The position numbers and the translations under genes were made by a program. A stretch of DNA of 64,000 nucleotides from Cloacibacillus porcorum. GTDB taxonomy: Bacteria; Synergistota; Synergistia; Synergistales; Synergistaceae. Under the pieces are notes generated by a model that did not search any database, was not told where the DNA came from, and saw only the letters and a list, made by a program, of their open reading frames with translations. Positions 40,064 through 48,945 of the stretch are shown here, one piece after another. The stretch lies in NCBI RefSeq assembly GCF_001701045.1, contig NZ_CP016757.1, positions 1,419,501 through 1,483,500 of the forward strand, in the 5' to 3' direction. Each line of letters starts with the position of its first letter. The stretch's first letter is position 1.

Positions 40064-40297
40064 ATGGCTGAGAACGGACAGACGGTAGGGGAATATATCG
40101 CTGTGAAGGCGCTGGAAAACGGGGTCACCGTCACCGGCGTTACCCGCGGCGCGGAAAATAGATTTCTTCACACTGAAAAGCTGGAAGAGGGCGAGGTTTG
40201 GATCGCCCAGTTCACGGAACATATCTCGGCGATGAAGATACGCGGCCACGCAAAGGTGATAACGGCGCACGGAGAGATAGAGAGCGGAAAGAACTAA
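40064..40297 (+). CDS. mtrB: trp RNA-binding attenuation protein (TRAP)
   Basis: This 77-residue protein aligns along its length with Bacillus MtrB. Shared blocks are GVTRGAENRF, HTEKLEEGEV and IAQFTEHISAMKIRG. The RNA-contacting residues Lys37, Lys56 and Arg58 of B. subtilis TRAP correspond to Lys39, Lys58 and Arg60 here. TRAP forms an 11-subunit ring that, when loaded with tryptophan, binds spaced GAG/UAG triplets in trp leader RNA. No trp genes are in the window. GAGGAGAG precedes the ATG. It sits between dnaE and pyk, which is an unusual setting. Confidence 0.9.
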   Translation: MAENGQTVGEYIAVKALENGVTVTGVTRGAENRFLHTEKLEEGEVWIAQFTEHISAMKIRGHAKVITAHGEIESGKN

Positions 40298-40311
40298 GGA
40301 AGGTAAGGCAA

Positions 40312-42069
40312 ATGGATAAGATGGAACGCAAGGTAAAAATAGTATGCACGATCGGCCCCGCCTGTTGGGAATACGATACCCTTTTCAAGGTGGCGGAGGC
40401 CGGAATGAATGTCGCGCGCCTCAACTTCAGCCACGGCGATTATGACTCGCACGAGCGGACTCTGAACAACGTCCGTGCCGTGGAGCAGGAGCGTCAGACG
40501 CCGATCGCCGTGCTGCTCGACACCAAAGGCCCCGAGATACGCACGGGGGAGCTGCCCGGACACGGCAAGGTGACGCTGAAGGCCGACGATCTCTTTACCC
40601 TATTCTTTGACAAGCGGGAGGGGGACGAGCACGGCGTATATGTCGACTACCCGCCGCTTGCCAATGAGGTGAAGAGGGGACAGTCTATCTTCATCGACGA
40701 CGGGGCGATAAATCTTGAGGTCGAGGAGACGACGCCGGAGGGCGTCGTCTGCCGTGTAATCGTCGGGGGCGAGCTTGGCGAGCGCAAGGGCATCAATGTT
40801 CCGGGAGCCGACCTCTCCGTTCCGACGCTTACGGAGAAAGACGTCGCTGACCTTCGCTGGGGCGCGGCCCATGATGTAGATTATGTGGCGGTCTCTTTTG
40901 TCCGCAACAAGGAGGACATTATCGAAGTGCGCCGCATCCTTGAGGGCGCGGGCGCGAACGCGAAGATAATCGCGAAGATGGAGACAAGGCAGTCGGTGGA
41001 AAATATCGACGAGATACTCTCGGTCGTCGACGGCATGATGGTGGCGCGCGGAGACCTCGGCGTTGAGATGAATACTGAGGATGTGCCGATGGTCCAGAAG
41101 GAGATCATCGAGAAGTGCCGCGTGCAGGGCAAGCCCGTGATCGTCGCGACCCAGATGCTTGATTCGATGATACGCAACCCGCGCCCGACGCGCGCCGAGG
41201 CGAGCGACGTGGCTAACGCGGTGATCGACGGAGCGGACGCCGTCATGCTCTCCGGCGAAACGGCGGGAGGAAGGTATCCCGTCGAGGCGGTTGAGACGAT
41301 GCAGCGGATAATCATCCGCACCGAGAAGGATACCGAGCTCTGGCGCAGAAAGCCGCGCACGATCCCGCAGGTCTGCGAGACGGCTGACGCCGTGAGCCAC
41401 GCGGCGCGCGACATCGCGAAGGAGGTCAGCGCGGCGGCGATAGTGTCGCTGACTTCGAGCGGCGGCACCGCGCGGATGGTGAGCAAGTACCGTCCTCCCT
41501 GTCCGATAATCGCAATGACGCCCTCGCTTTCCACTTGGCGGCAGCTCTCCCTTATTTGGGGCGTAACACCCTGCATCTGCCCGATAACCACGGAACTTGA
41601 GAAGTCGGTCGAGAACGCCATATCGCTGATAAAGAGGGAATCTCTGGTCGAGAGCGGAGACAATATCGTCATCACCTCAGGCGTACCTCTCGGCGAACCG
41701 GGAAGTACGAACATGCTGAACGTCCTGCGGATCGGGAACGTCATCGGCAAGGGGATGTCGCTCGTCCGTAAACGGCTGACGGCGCCGGTCTGTCGGGCGG
41801 AGACGCCGGAAGAGGCGATCGCGAAGATCAGCGAGGACAAGATTCTGGTAATAAAGAAGAGCACAAAGGAGTATATCCCCGCGCTGGAAGCGGCGGGAGC
41901 GATAATCACGGAAGAAAACGGCCTTACATCCCATGCCGGCGTCATATCGCTGAACAGGGGCGTTCCCTGTATCACGGGAGTCTCCGGCATCATGGACCAG
42001 GTGGAGGACGGCATGATCATAACTGTGGATGGGATACCCGGATTGGTCTATATGGGAAGGGCCTACTGA
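40312..42069 (+). CDS. pyk: pyruvate kinase with a C-terminal PEP-utiliser domain
   Basis: The 585-residue protein converts PEP and ADP to pyruvate and ATP. The core contains KIVCTIGPA, NFSHGDY, the active-site stretch IIAKMETRQSVENI and MVARGDLGVE. The extra C-terminal domain of about 100 residues ends GLTSHAGVISLNRGVPCI, the phosphohistidine-type TSHAG motif of PEP-utilising enzymes, as in Bacillus pyruvate kinase. The ATG at 40312 has AAGGAAGG upstream; the longer frame from 40198 overlaps mtrB. It overlaps nfo by one base. Confidence 0.96.
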   Translation: MDKMERKVKIVCTIGPACWEYDTLFKVAEAGMNVARLNFSHGDYDSHERTLNNVRAVEQERQTPIAVLLDTKGPEIRTGELPGHGKVTLKADDLFTLFFDKREGDEHGVYVDYPPLANEVKRGQSIFIDDGAINLEVEETTPEGVVCRVIVGGELGERKGINVPGADLSVPTLTEKDVADLRWGAAHDVDYVAVSFVRNKEDIIEVRRILEGAGANAKIIAKMETRQSVENIDEILSVVDGMMVARGDLGVEMNTEDVPMVQKEIIEKCRVQGKPVIVATQMLDSMIRNPRPTRAEASDVANAVIDGADAVMLSGETAGGRYPVEAVETMQRIIIRTEKDTELWRRKPRTIPQVCETADAVSHAARDIAKEVSAAAIVSLTSSGGTARMVSKYRPPCPIIAMTPSLSTWRQLSLIWGVTPCICPITTELEKSVENAISLIKRESLVESGDNIVITSGVPLGEPGSTNMLNVLRIGNVIGKGMSLVRKRLTAPVCRAETPEEAIAKISEDKILVIKKSTKEYIPALEAAGAIITEENGLTSHAGVISLNRGVPCITGVSGIMDQVEDGMIITVDGIPGLVYMGRAY

Positions 42070-42914
42070 TGGCCCGTATCGGGACTCACGTCTCGGTAGC
42101 CGGCGGACTGGACAAAGCCTTTGCGCGCGCGGACGCCCTGGGCTGCGAGTCGATGCAGATATTCACCCGCAGCCAGCGCCAGTGGCAGAGCAAGCCGGTA
42201 TCTCTCCAGGAGGCGGAGGATTTCTATCGCGCCTGGCAGGGGTCCTCTGTTGAGACCGTCGTCTCCCACGCCTCGTACCTGATAAATATCGCCTCCTCGG
42301 ACGCGGAGATGCTCGCCAAAAGCAGGCGGGCCCTGCGCGAGGAGGCGGAGCGGTGCCACCAGCTGGGAATAACGGATATCGTGCTCCATCCCGGATTTGC
42401 GAAAGAGGCGACTACGGAGGAGGCGATCGGCGGCATAGTCGATTCGCTGCTCTGGCTCTTTGAAGATACGCAGGGCTATAAGGTGCGCGTTCTGCTTGAG
42501 ACGATGGCGGGCCAGGGCACGGTGATCGGCGCCGATTTTGCCCATTTCGCGCGGATCGGTGAGATGATGAACTGGCATCCCCGCCTCGCCTTTTGTGTGG
42601 ATACCTGCCACGTATTCGCGGCGGGCTACGATCTTCGCTCCGCGGAGGCCTACGAGCGGTTTATCTCGATTGTAGACAAGCACATCGGGACCGATAACGT
42701 CCTCTGCTGGCACCTCAACGACAGCAAGGCCGCGAAGGGGACGCATATTGACCGCCATGCTCATCTGGGCGAGGGCGAGATCGGTCTGCATCCATTCGCT
42801 CTGCTGATGAACGACGACCGTTTTGAGAATATCCCGACCATTCTTGAGACGCCCAAAGAGGGCGTCGGTGACGTCGGCAATCTCGCTTTTCTGCGAAAGG
42901 TTCGCGGCGAATGA
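42069..42914 (+). CDS. nfo: endonuclease IV (AP endonuclease)
   Basis: This 281-residue TIM-barrel zinc enzyme cuts DNA at abasic sites during base-excision repair. Visible metal-site motifs are SHASYLINIAS, LHPGFAKE, VLLETMAGQG, FCVDTCHVFAAGYD and the closing LNDSK...DRHAHLGEGEIG. Length is typical. The ATG overlaps the pyk stop (TGATG), so the two are translationally coupled. Confidence 0.96.
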   Translation: MARIGTHVSVAGGLDKAFARADALGCESMQIFTRSQRQWQSKPVSLQEAEDFYRAWQGSSVETVVSHASYLINIASSDAEMLAKSRRALREEAERCHQLGITDIVLHPGFAKEATTEEAIGGIVDSLLWLFEDTQGYKVRVLLETMAGQGTVIGADFAHFARIGEMMNWHPRLAFCVDTCHVFAAGYDLRSAEAYERFISIVDKHIGTDNVLCWHLNDSKAAKGTHIDRHAHLGEGEIGLHPFALLMNDDRFENIPTILETPKEGVGDVGNLAFLRKVRGE

Positions 42915-43006
42915 GCGCGTTGGCGAATATGGCCCGTATGTTAATAGAACGTCATTGTAAAATTTGCGCTATAATTTATAACAGATAAACGAAAAGGGGT
43001 GAGCCC

Positions 43007-43834
43007 TTGGCTTTTTTTGACCTGCGTTGGCAGGATTTTCTTGATATCCTGATAGTAGCCTTTTTGATTTACAGGGTCCTTATGCTGTTGGTCGGTACGC
43101 GCGCGATGCAGCTTCTGCGCGGAGTGCTCATCATCGGCTTTATCGGGGCGGTGGCGAATATCCTTGAGCTGCGCAGCCTCTCATGGATCATCGGGAAGAT
43201 GCTCGGCGCCTTTATCATCGTTGTGCCGGTACTCTTTCAGCCGGAGCTGCGCCACATGCTGGAGGAGCTCGGCAAGGGCCATCTCTGGAAGGTGGGCAGG
43301 AATGAAGAGGACATCGACCTGCGCGCCGAACAGCTCTCAAAGGCGCTGACCTACTGCAAATCCCAGCGCATCGGCGCGCTCTGCGTGCTCCAGCGCGATA
43401 CGAGCCTTAAAGAGGTATGGCGCACCGCCGTCATGCTCAAGGCCGACATCACGGAGGAGCTGCTTATCTCTATATTCTGGCCCGGCACGCCGCTCCACGA
43501 CGGCGCGGTGGTGATGGACCAGCAGAGTATCGTCGCAGCAGGCTGCTACCTGCCGCTGACGGAGAAGACGGATATTTCCCGGTGGTACGGCACGCGCCAC
43601 CGCGCGGCGCTCGGCGTCACCGAGATGTCGGACGCGATTGCCCTTGTCGTTTCGGAGGAGCGCGGGGAGATAACCGCCGCCGTCGCGGGCCACTTCTCCA
43701 AGCCTCTCAGCGAGGCGCAGCTGAAGAAGATATGCAACCATTATTTCAGCTTTGAAAGCAAAGAGAGCAACTTTATGGACCGTCTGCGGGAAGAGATACA
43801 GCAGCAGTGGGCGGGAGGCGATAAAAATGTCTGA
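43007..43834 (+). CDS. cdaA: diadenylate cyclase (c-di-AMP synthase)
   Basis: The product has 275 residues. Three N-terminal transmembrane helices at about 10-75 are followed by a DisA_N cyclase domain with the DGA motif (LHDGAVVM, near residue 165) and RHR motif (TRHRAALG, near 198). It makes the second messenger c-di-AMP from two ATP at the membrane. The start is a TTG with AAGGGG before it; a TATAAT lies at 42970-42975. cdaR overlaps its end by eight bases. Confidence 0.95.
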   Translation: MAFFDLRWQDFLDILIVAFLIYRVLMLLVGTRAMQLLRGVLIIGFIGAVANILELRSLSWIIGKMLGAFIIVVPVLFQPELRHMLEELGKGHLWKVGRNEEDIDLRAEQLSKALTYCKSQRIGALCVLQRDTSLKEVWRTAVMLKADITEELLISIFWPGTPLHDGAVVMDQQSIVAAGCYLPLTEKTDISRWYGTRHRAALGVTEMSDAIALVVSEERGEITAAVAGHFSKPLSEAQLKKICNHYFSFESKESNFMDRLREEIQQQWAGGDKNV

Positions 43835-45164
43835 TAGAAGAAGAATGATTGAGGCGTATATAATCAGGAAGCTGCGGGCCGTTAACGAGCGGCTTGTGAC
43901 CCTGAGCGATAAATTCGACTACAAGGGAGAGTCCGTCTTTCAGTCGAAGATATTCCTCGTCGGCGTATCGATCTTTATCTCCGTCCTGCTGTGGGCCTTT
44001 GTCGCCCTTGACGGAAACTCGGACGCGGCGCGTACCGTAAGCGCCGATATCAAATACATTAACCTTCCGCGGGGCTTTTCTATTTACGCTCCGACGAGGA
44101 AGGTCGAACTGCGCATCGTCGGTAAGATAAATATGCTATCCAGCGTGCAGGCCTCGGACATTGTCGCCGAGGTGGATCTCGCGAATCTGCAGGCGGGAAA
44201 ATATAATCTGCCGATCCGGCTTGAGGCGCCGTCCTTCGCGCGCATCCGCAGCTGGCAGCCCTCGGTGGCGGAGGTGGAGATCTACCGGCATGTCGAACGT
44301 ACCCTCACCATTACCCCCAAGACGGAGGGAACCGCTCCCGAGGGGATGGTCGTAAGTTCGGTGAAGCTTGATCCTGACAGCGCCGTGATCAGCGGTCCTG
44401 AGAACGAGGTGCTAGCCGTGCAGGGCTTGGAGGCGGTGGTGCCGCTTGACAAGCTGGATGCCGACGGCAAGATGAGGGCCCAGGTCGTCTTCAAGACCGC
44501 GGCGGAAACGTCCCCCGCGGTGCCGGTACAGCAGAGCCGCAGGCTCTCAGTCTCACCGACGGAGACTAACGCCGTCGTCGCCTTTGAGAACGAGATAGTC
44601 GGTGAAAGGATACCCGTCAAGGTCTCTGTCGTTGGACAGCCCCAGGAGGGGCTGCAGGTGGAGTCGATAAAGGTGATTCCCGACAGCGTCTCTATCCGCG
44701 GCAGAAGCACCGCGGTCAAAAAGATGCAGTCGCTGGTGCTGCCGCCGGTTGACATCTCGGGACTTGACCAGAACATCCAGCTCATGATACCGATGCAGCC
44801 GGCGGAGATTGACCCAGACGTTGAGATAACCGGTACCGACCGCGCGCGGGTAGAGATACGCCTTTCGAAGAAGATGGGTGTCAAGACCTTTACGAATGTG
44901 CCGCTCATCGTCGAGGGAGCCGAGCCCGGCAAAGAATGGAAGGTCTCCCCGCACAGCGTCAGCGTAACGATCGAGGGTCCGCAGATCGCGATCGATACGC
45001 TTGGAGGTTCCTCCGTCGCCCCCTGCGAACTCTACATCGACGTCTCGAATATCGTCTCGAAGCAGATGGAGCTGCCGGTGCTTGTAAAGAATCTTAAAAA
45101 GGATTTTCAGGTGGTGCAGATAGAGCCGGAACAGATACTGGCGACTGTTGTCGACGAACAGTAA
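43827..45164 (+). CDS. cdaR: YbbR-domain regulator of diadenylate cyclase
   Basis: The 445-residue protein has one N-terminal transmembrane helix (FLVGVSIFISVLLWAFVAL, about 46-64). Tandem YbbR repeats of about 80-90 residues follow, which should face outside. In Firmicutes CdaR binds CdaA through the membrane and tunes c-di-AMP production. The ATG at 43827 has GGGAGG eight bases upstream. Gene order cdaA-cdaR-glmM is the conserved one. Confidence 0.93.
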   Translation: MSDRRRMIEAYIIRKLRAVNERLVTLSDKFDYKGESVFQSKIFLVGVSIFISVLLWAFVALDGNSDAARTVSADIKYINLPRGFSIYAPTRKVELRIVGKINMLSSVQASDIVAEVDLANLQAGKYNLPIRLEAPSFARIRSWQPSVAEVEIYRHVERTLTITPKTEGTAPEGMVVSSVKLDPDSAVISGPENEVLAVQGLEAVVPLDKLDADGKMRAQVVFKTAAETSPAVPVQQSRRLSVSPTETNAVVAFENEIVGERIPVKVSVVGQPQEGLQVESIKVIPDSVSIRGRSTAVKKMQSLVLPPVDISGLDQNIQLMIPMQPAEIDPDVEITGTDRARVEIRLSKKMGVKTFTNVPLIVEGAEPGKEWKVSPHSVSVTIEGPQIAIDTLGGSSVAPCELYIDVSNIVSKQMELPVLVKNLKKDFQVVQIEPEQILATVVDEQ

Positions 45165-45491
45165 CGGTTAACCTGCTGCCGTAACGGTATAAACGCCGTG
45201 GTCATGTGCCGTACGCGGTCTTCGATGGCTGGCGTGCCGGTTGGAAATGTCAGTCCGAGTTCCGAGACAGGCGGCGGGTATGCCGTCTGTGGATGGATAG
45301 AAGGGGCTTGGCAGCGGAAATGTTTGATTTTCTGCCTGCCCTGCTGTGTGGCCGGAGAATTTTTGCTCTTAGTTTGCGAGCGGCGTAACGGATGGCTGGT
45401 TTTTTGAAAAATTCGCGGATCGATTGATTATAAGTTTTTTATTTCGCATATAAATTTTCACATAACTTTCAGAGGGGAGTTTTTACACAAG
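45165..45491 (+). other. 327-bp gap between cdaR and glmM
   Basis: The first 220 bases are G+C-rich and hold only short frames that lack ribosome sites. The last 90 bases are A+T-rich, with TATAAA at 45449-45454 and GAGGGGAG about 12 bases before the glmM ATG, so glmM may have its own promoter. I recognise no riboswitch or ribozyme. Confidence 0.4.
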
Positions 45492-46859
45492 ATGCCAGAG
45501 GGGAAAAAAAGACAATTTTTCGGAACAGACGGTGTCCGAGATATTGCGAACAGCGGCATGATGCGGCCTGAGCCGGCGATGAGGCTGGGAGCCGCCTACA
45601 CGCTCTTTTTGAAGAGACAGGGTGTTGAACATCCCGTGATCGCTGTGGGCCGCGACACGCGCCGCTCCGGCGAGATGCTGCAGTCGGCCCTGATGTCGGG
45701 GATCGCCTCGGCTGGCGGCAGCGCCGCCGACCTCGGCGTGATTCCGACGCCTGGAGTCAGCAGTGTGGCCGCCCGCAATAAATTCGACGGCGGCGCGGTC
45801 ATCAGCGCCTCACACAATCCCGCCGAATACAACGGTATAAAATTCCTCGACGGGAACGGTTTCAAACTTACCGACGACGACGAAGCAGATATCGAGGAGC
45901 TCTTCCTCAATGAAAAACACCTTCGCTTCGCTGCGCCCACGGAGATTGGCGGCGTCAGCGACGGTTCCGAGTACCGCGAGCAGTATGCGGGGCTTCTGAA
46001 AGAGGTCATTAAAGAGATAGAGGACACCTCCTATCCGATCGTGATCGACGCGGCGAACGGAGCGGCCTCGGCCTTCGTCGAACCGCTCTTCTCCGGCTGG
46101 CGCGGCGGCGTTACCTTCATTGGCAACAACCCGGACGGCGTCAACATCAACAGGGAGGTTGGCGTGACCCACATCGGTACGCTCGCCTCCGAGGTGATAA
46201 GGCGCGGCGCCTCGCTCGGTATCGCCTATGACGGAGACACCGACCGGGTGCTGCTATGCGACAGCCGTGGCCGCACCCTTGATGGAGATATCATGCTCTG
46301 GGTCATCGGCCGCTGGCTGGCGAAGCGCGGCATGCTCGGCGCGGGGGTGACGGCGACGGTGATGTCAAACATGGTGCTTGAAGACCTCCTTGCGGAGGAG
46401 GGGATCAAGGTATTCCGCTGTCCCGTCGGCGACCGCTACGTCTTGGATACGATGAGGCGCGAGGGCGGACGTATCGGCGGCGAGCAGTCGGGCCACATTA
46501 TCGCTCTGGAATATGCCAATACGGGAGACGGGCTATGCTCGGGCATCCTCTTCCTCAAAGCAGTTACGGAGCTTGGGGAGGATATCTCCACGCTGGCCGA
46601 CCGTTTTGAGCGCTACCCGCAGGTGCTCCGCAATATGAAGGTCGACGATAAGGAGAGGATAATGAGCAGCTCCGAGGTGGCCGCCGCCGCCGCTGAGGCG
46701 GAGAGGCTTCTCGCCGGCAGAGGGCGGATGCTGCTGCGTCCCTCCGGCACCGAACCCCTGATAAGGATATTTGCCGAATCGCGCGACGCGGAGTTGATGA
46801 ACAGCGCCGCCGACATCATGGAGGCGGCGATAAAAAAGGCGGTTGCCAGCCATGGCTAA
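45492..46859 (+). CDS. glmM: phosphoglucosamine mutase
   Basis: This 455-residue enzyme converts glucosamine-6-phosphate to glucosamine-1-phosphate for peptidoglycan and LPS precursors. The phosphoserine loop is VISASHNP with Ser107, the metal loop is YDGDTDR near 246-251, the sugar-binding loop is GGEQSGH, and the phosphate-binding loop is RPSGTEPLIR. Activity is modulated by CdaA/c-di-AMP in related systems. galU overlaps its end by eight bases. Confidence 0.96.
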   Translation: MPEGKKRQFFGTDGVRDIANSGMMRPEPAMRLGAAYTLFLKRQGVEHPVIAVGRDTRRSGEMLQSALMSGIASAGGSAADLGVIPTPGVSSVAARNKFDGGAVISASHNPAEYNGIKFLDGNGFKLTDDDEADIEELFLNEKHLRFAAPTEIGGVSDGSEYREQYAGLLKEVIKEIEDTSYPIVIDAANGAASAFVEPLFSGWRGGVTFIGNNPDGVNINREVGVTHIGTLASEVIRRGASLGIAYDGDTDRVLLCDSRGRTLDGDIMLWVIGRWLAKRGMLGAGVTATVMSNMVLEDLLAEEGIKVFRCPVGDRYVLDTMRREGGRIGGEQSGHIIALEYANTGDGLCSGILFLKAVTELGEDISTLADRFERYPQVLRNMKVDDKERIMSSSEVAAAAAEAERLLAGRGRMLLRPSGTEPLIRIFAESRDAELMNSAADIMEAAIKKAVASHG

Positions 46860-47739
46860 GACCATGGAATATACTCCGGTCCGCAGGGCGGTATTCCCCG
46901 TAGCCGGTTTGGGGACGCGCTTCCTTCCCGCGACGAAGGATGTTCCGAAGGAGATGATGCCGCTCGTAGACCGGCCCCTCATTCACCACGGGGTCGACGA
47001 GGCCGTCGCCTCCGGCTGTACGGAGATCATATTTGTTACGGGACAGGGCAAGGAGAGCATCCGGCGCTACTTTGATCCCTCCCATGAGCTCGTCTCCTTG
47101 CTGCGTGAGCGCGGAAAGGGCGAGCTAGCGGAGGTCGTGGAAAATATTCACGGCCTTGCCAAGTTTCACTACGCCTTCCAGGAAAAACCGCTTGGTCTTG
47201 GTCACGCGGTGCTCTGCGCGGAGGAGTTTTGTAAAGACGAATATTTCGGGCTTTTGCTGCCGGACGACGTGATGATCGCGCATCCTACGGTGCTCTCACA
47301 GCTTGAGGCCGTGAGAAAAAAATATAACTCCTCCGTCCTCTGCGTCGAAAAGGTCGCGGAGAGCGAAGTCTCCCGCTACGGCGTCGTCGATGCCGAAGAG
47401 GTGGAGCCGGGAATCTACCGTGTGAAGGGGCTTGTCGAAAAGCCTAAACGCGAAGATGCCCCCTCGAACCTCGCGATCATGGGGCGTTACCTGCTGTCGC
47501 CCGCCATCTTCTCTCATCTGAAAAATCTCAAGCGCGGCGCGGGCGGGGAATACCAGCTCACCGACGCCATCTCGTCGCTGCTCGGTGAGGAGCCGGTTTA
47601 CGCGGCGCTCTATGAGGGGAAACGCCTCGACTGCGGCGTCAAAGAGGGCTGGATAAAGGCGACGGTGGTCAAGGCGCTTGACGACCCCGAACTTAGGGAG
47701 ATAGTGCTCGCCGCGGTGCGCGAGAGCGGTCTCATATAA
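46852..47739 (+). CDS. galU: UTP-glucose-1-phosphate uridylyltransferase
   Basis: This 295-residue nucleotidyltransferase makes UDP-glucose. The N-terminal AVFPVAGLGTRFLPATKDVPKE pattern is the nucleotide-binding loop with the catalytic Arg and Lys. LLPDDVMI and GEYQLTDAI are also family-typical. The ATG at 46852 is preferred; a TTG three codons earlier is an alternative. Linked with glmM, it supplies sugar nucleotides for envelope polysaccharides. Confidence 0.95.
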   Translation: MAKTMEYTPVRRAVFPVAGLGTRFLPATKDVPKEMMPLVDRPLIHHGVDEAVASGCTEIIFVTGQGKESIRRYFDPSHELVSLLRERGKGELAEVVENIHGLAKFHYAFQEKPLGLGHAVLCAEEFCKDEYFGLLLPDDVMIAHPTVLSQLEAVRKKYNSSVLCVEKVAESEVSRYGVVDAEEVEPGIYRVKGLVEKPKREDAPSNLAIMGRYLLSPAIFSHLKNLKRGAGGEYQLTDAISSLLGEEPVYAALYEGKRLDCGVKEGWIKATVVKALDDPELREIVLAAVRESGLI

Positions 47740-47750
47740 CGGCCGTCATA

Positions 47751-47798
47751 ACGCCAATAAAAAATGAGCGGGACTCCCCGCTCATTTTTTATTGGCGT
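47751..47798. terminator. strong bidirectional terminator between galU and the secreted-protein gene
   Basis: A perfect 22-bp inverted repeat with a four-base loop (ACTC) has a G+C-rich tip and an A/T block on both arms. It gives a U-tract-like tail on either strand and separates convergent genes. Confidence 0.9.
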
Positions 47799-47806
47799 GT
47801 CTGCCG

Positions 47807-48886
47807 TTACTTCTGTATCTCTTTTGTGAATGGATAATAGATACGCAGCTCGGTGATACCTTTGAGGCCATTGTCGCTGCGTCCGTCGACCTCTTTCAGC
47901 CGCTGCCACTTTCCGTTGTCATAGCGCGCGAGCACTAGCGATTTCCTGCCGTAGGTAGACCATGAGTCCCAAAGTTTTTCGCCGGTGGCGGGGCCGGAGA
48001 CCAGTCCCTTTTTAAAGAGCGGCGGCGTGCCGCCCATCATCGACTTCCCGTCGGCGGGGCCGATGACGAGCCACTGCGTCATGTTCCAGACATTCTGCAT
48101 CTCCTTTGACTTAAGCGCGTGGTCCCAGGGGATGATCTGGAAGCCGCCCGTTTTGCCGCGCGGCGTCGTCGAGACGTCGATCACGCCGCTGTGATTGGCG
48201 CGGATCGCACCAGTGCGCTGGAAGAGCGTTCCCTCAAAGCGTCCCGTGCCGCCCAGCGGCCTGATGACGCGCCCAAGCAGCTCATAGCCGCCGCGGCTCC
48301 AGGCGATTACCCGTCCGCCCGGACGGTTTTCGATATTAACCATATAGGGCAAGGCGTCGTCTTCGTTTGCGATGATGATCAGCATATCCTTGGCCTTCGG
48401 CAGGTTGCCCGCGGAGAGCGGAGCCTCGCTGCCGTCCGGCCTGCGCACAAAGACGGCTGAGCCTACGGGCGGAGCCCAGGCGCCGAAGAGGCTCTCTCCG
48501 GCCTTCGAAGAGATCACGACGGAGGCTCCGGGACCGGCGGCGGGAGCTATCGTCTCCTGTGGGATGACGCTCATCGTGCGCCCCTTATCCTTTTCTACGG
48601 AGACGAGCATGTGTATCGCGTTTACGGCGGAGGCGCAGACGGTCCCCGGAGTGCTCCAGGCGCTGGCCGTATAGCTGGGCCAGCGGGTCTTGGTAGGCAG
48701 GGCCGTTACCGTCCCCACCTCGCGTGTTGTGCCGTCCGCGGTCGTCACCGACACCGAAGCGCCCTTTTCCATAGGTATCCTGATCTCGAATAATTTCTTT
48801 TCCGCGGCTTCGGAGCAGCGCGGCAGCGCCAGCACGGCGGCGCAGAACAACAGCATCAGGCAAATAGCACTCTTATTGAATCTCAT
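47807..48886 (-). CDS. secreted protein of unknown function
   Basis: The product has about 359 residues. A signal peptide (MRFNKSAICLMLLFCAAVLALP...CSEAA) is clear. A Cys just before the Ser-Glu-Ala end could suggest a lipoprotein but the context is not a good lipobox. The rest is mixed alpha/beta with repeated PPVGSAVFVRRPDG- and Gly-rich turns and no recognised catalytic motif. The ATG at 48886 has AGGTGAG six bases before it; an upstream GTG at 48895 lies within that site. It follows the CPBP protease gene after 59 bases. Confidence 0.7.
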   Translation of the reverse strand: MRFNKSAICLMLLFCAAVLALPRCSEAAEKKLFEIRIPMEKGASVSVTTADGTTREVGTVTALPTKTRWPSYTASAWSTPGTVCASAVNAIHMLVSVEKDKGRTMSVIPQETIAPAAGPGASVVISSKAGESLFGAWAPPVGSAVFVRRPDGSEAPLSAGNLPKAKDMLIIIANEDDALPYMVNIENRPGGRVIAWSRGGYELLGRVIRPLGGTGRFEGTLFQRTGAIRANHSGVIDVSTTPRGKTGGFQIIPWDHALKSKEMQNVWNMTQWLVIGPADGKSMMGGTPPLFKKGLVSGPATGEKLWDSWSTYGRKSLVLARYDNGKWQRLKEVDGRSDNGLKGITELRIYYPFTKEIQK

Positions 48887-48945
48887 TATTCTCACCTCAT
48901 ACTTTATATAACATTAAAAGCTGGCGATATCAAGTTAAAAGGCGC

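Noticed and set aside
40040-40075. GAG-rich leader of mtrB as a TRAP-binding site
   Set aside because: The GAG triplets are spaced by zero or one base and are too few. TRAP sites need about eleven triplets spaced by two to three bases. They are more simply a Shine-Dalgarno region.
40881-42020. 379-codon open frame antisense to pyk
   Set aside because: It is a shadow frame, Ser/Thr-rich, with no domain. pyk on the plus strand is complete with all motifs.
45198-45407. Short frames in the cdaR-glmM gap
   Set aside because: Two overlapping frames of 60-69 codons have no ribosome sites and Trp/Cys-rich chance-like products.
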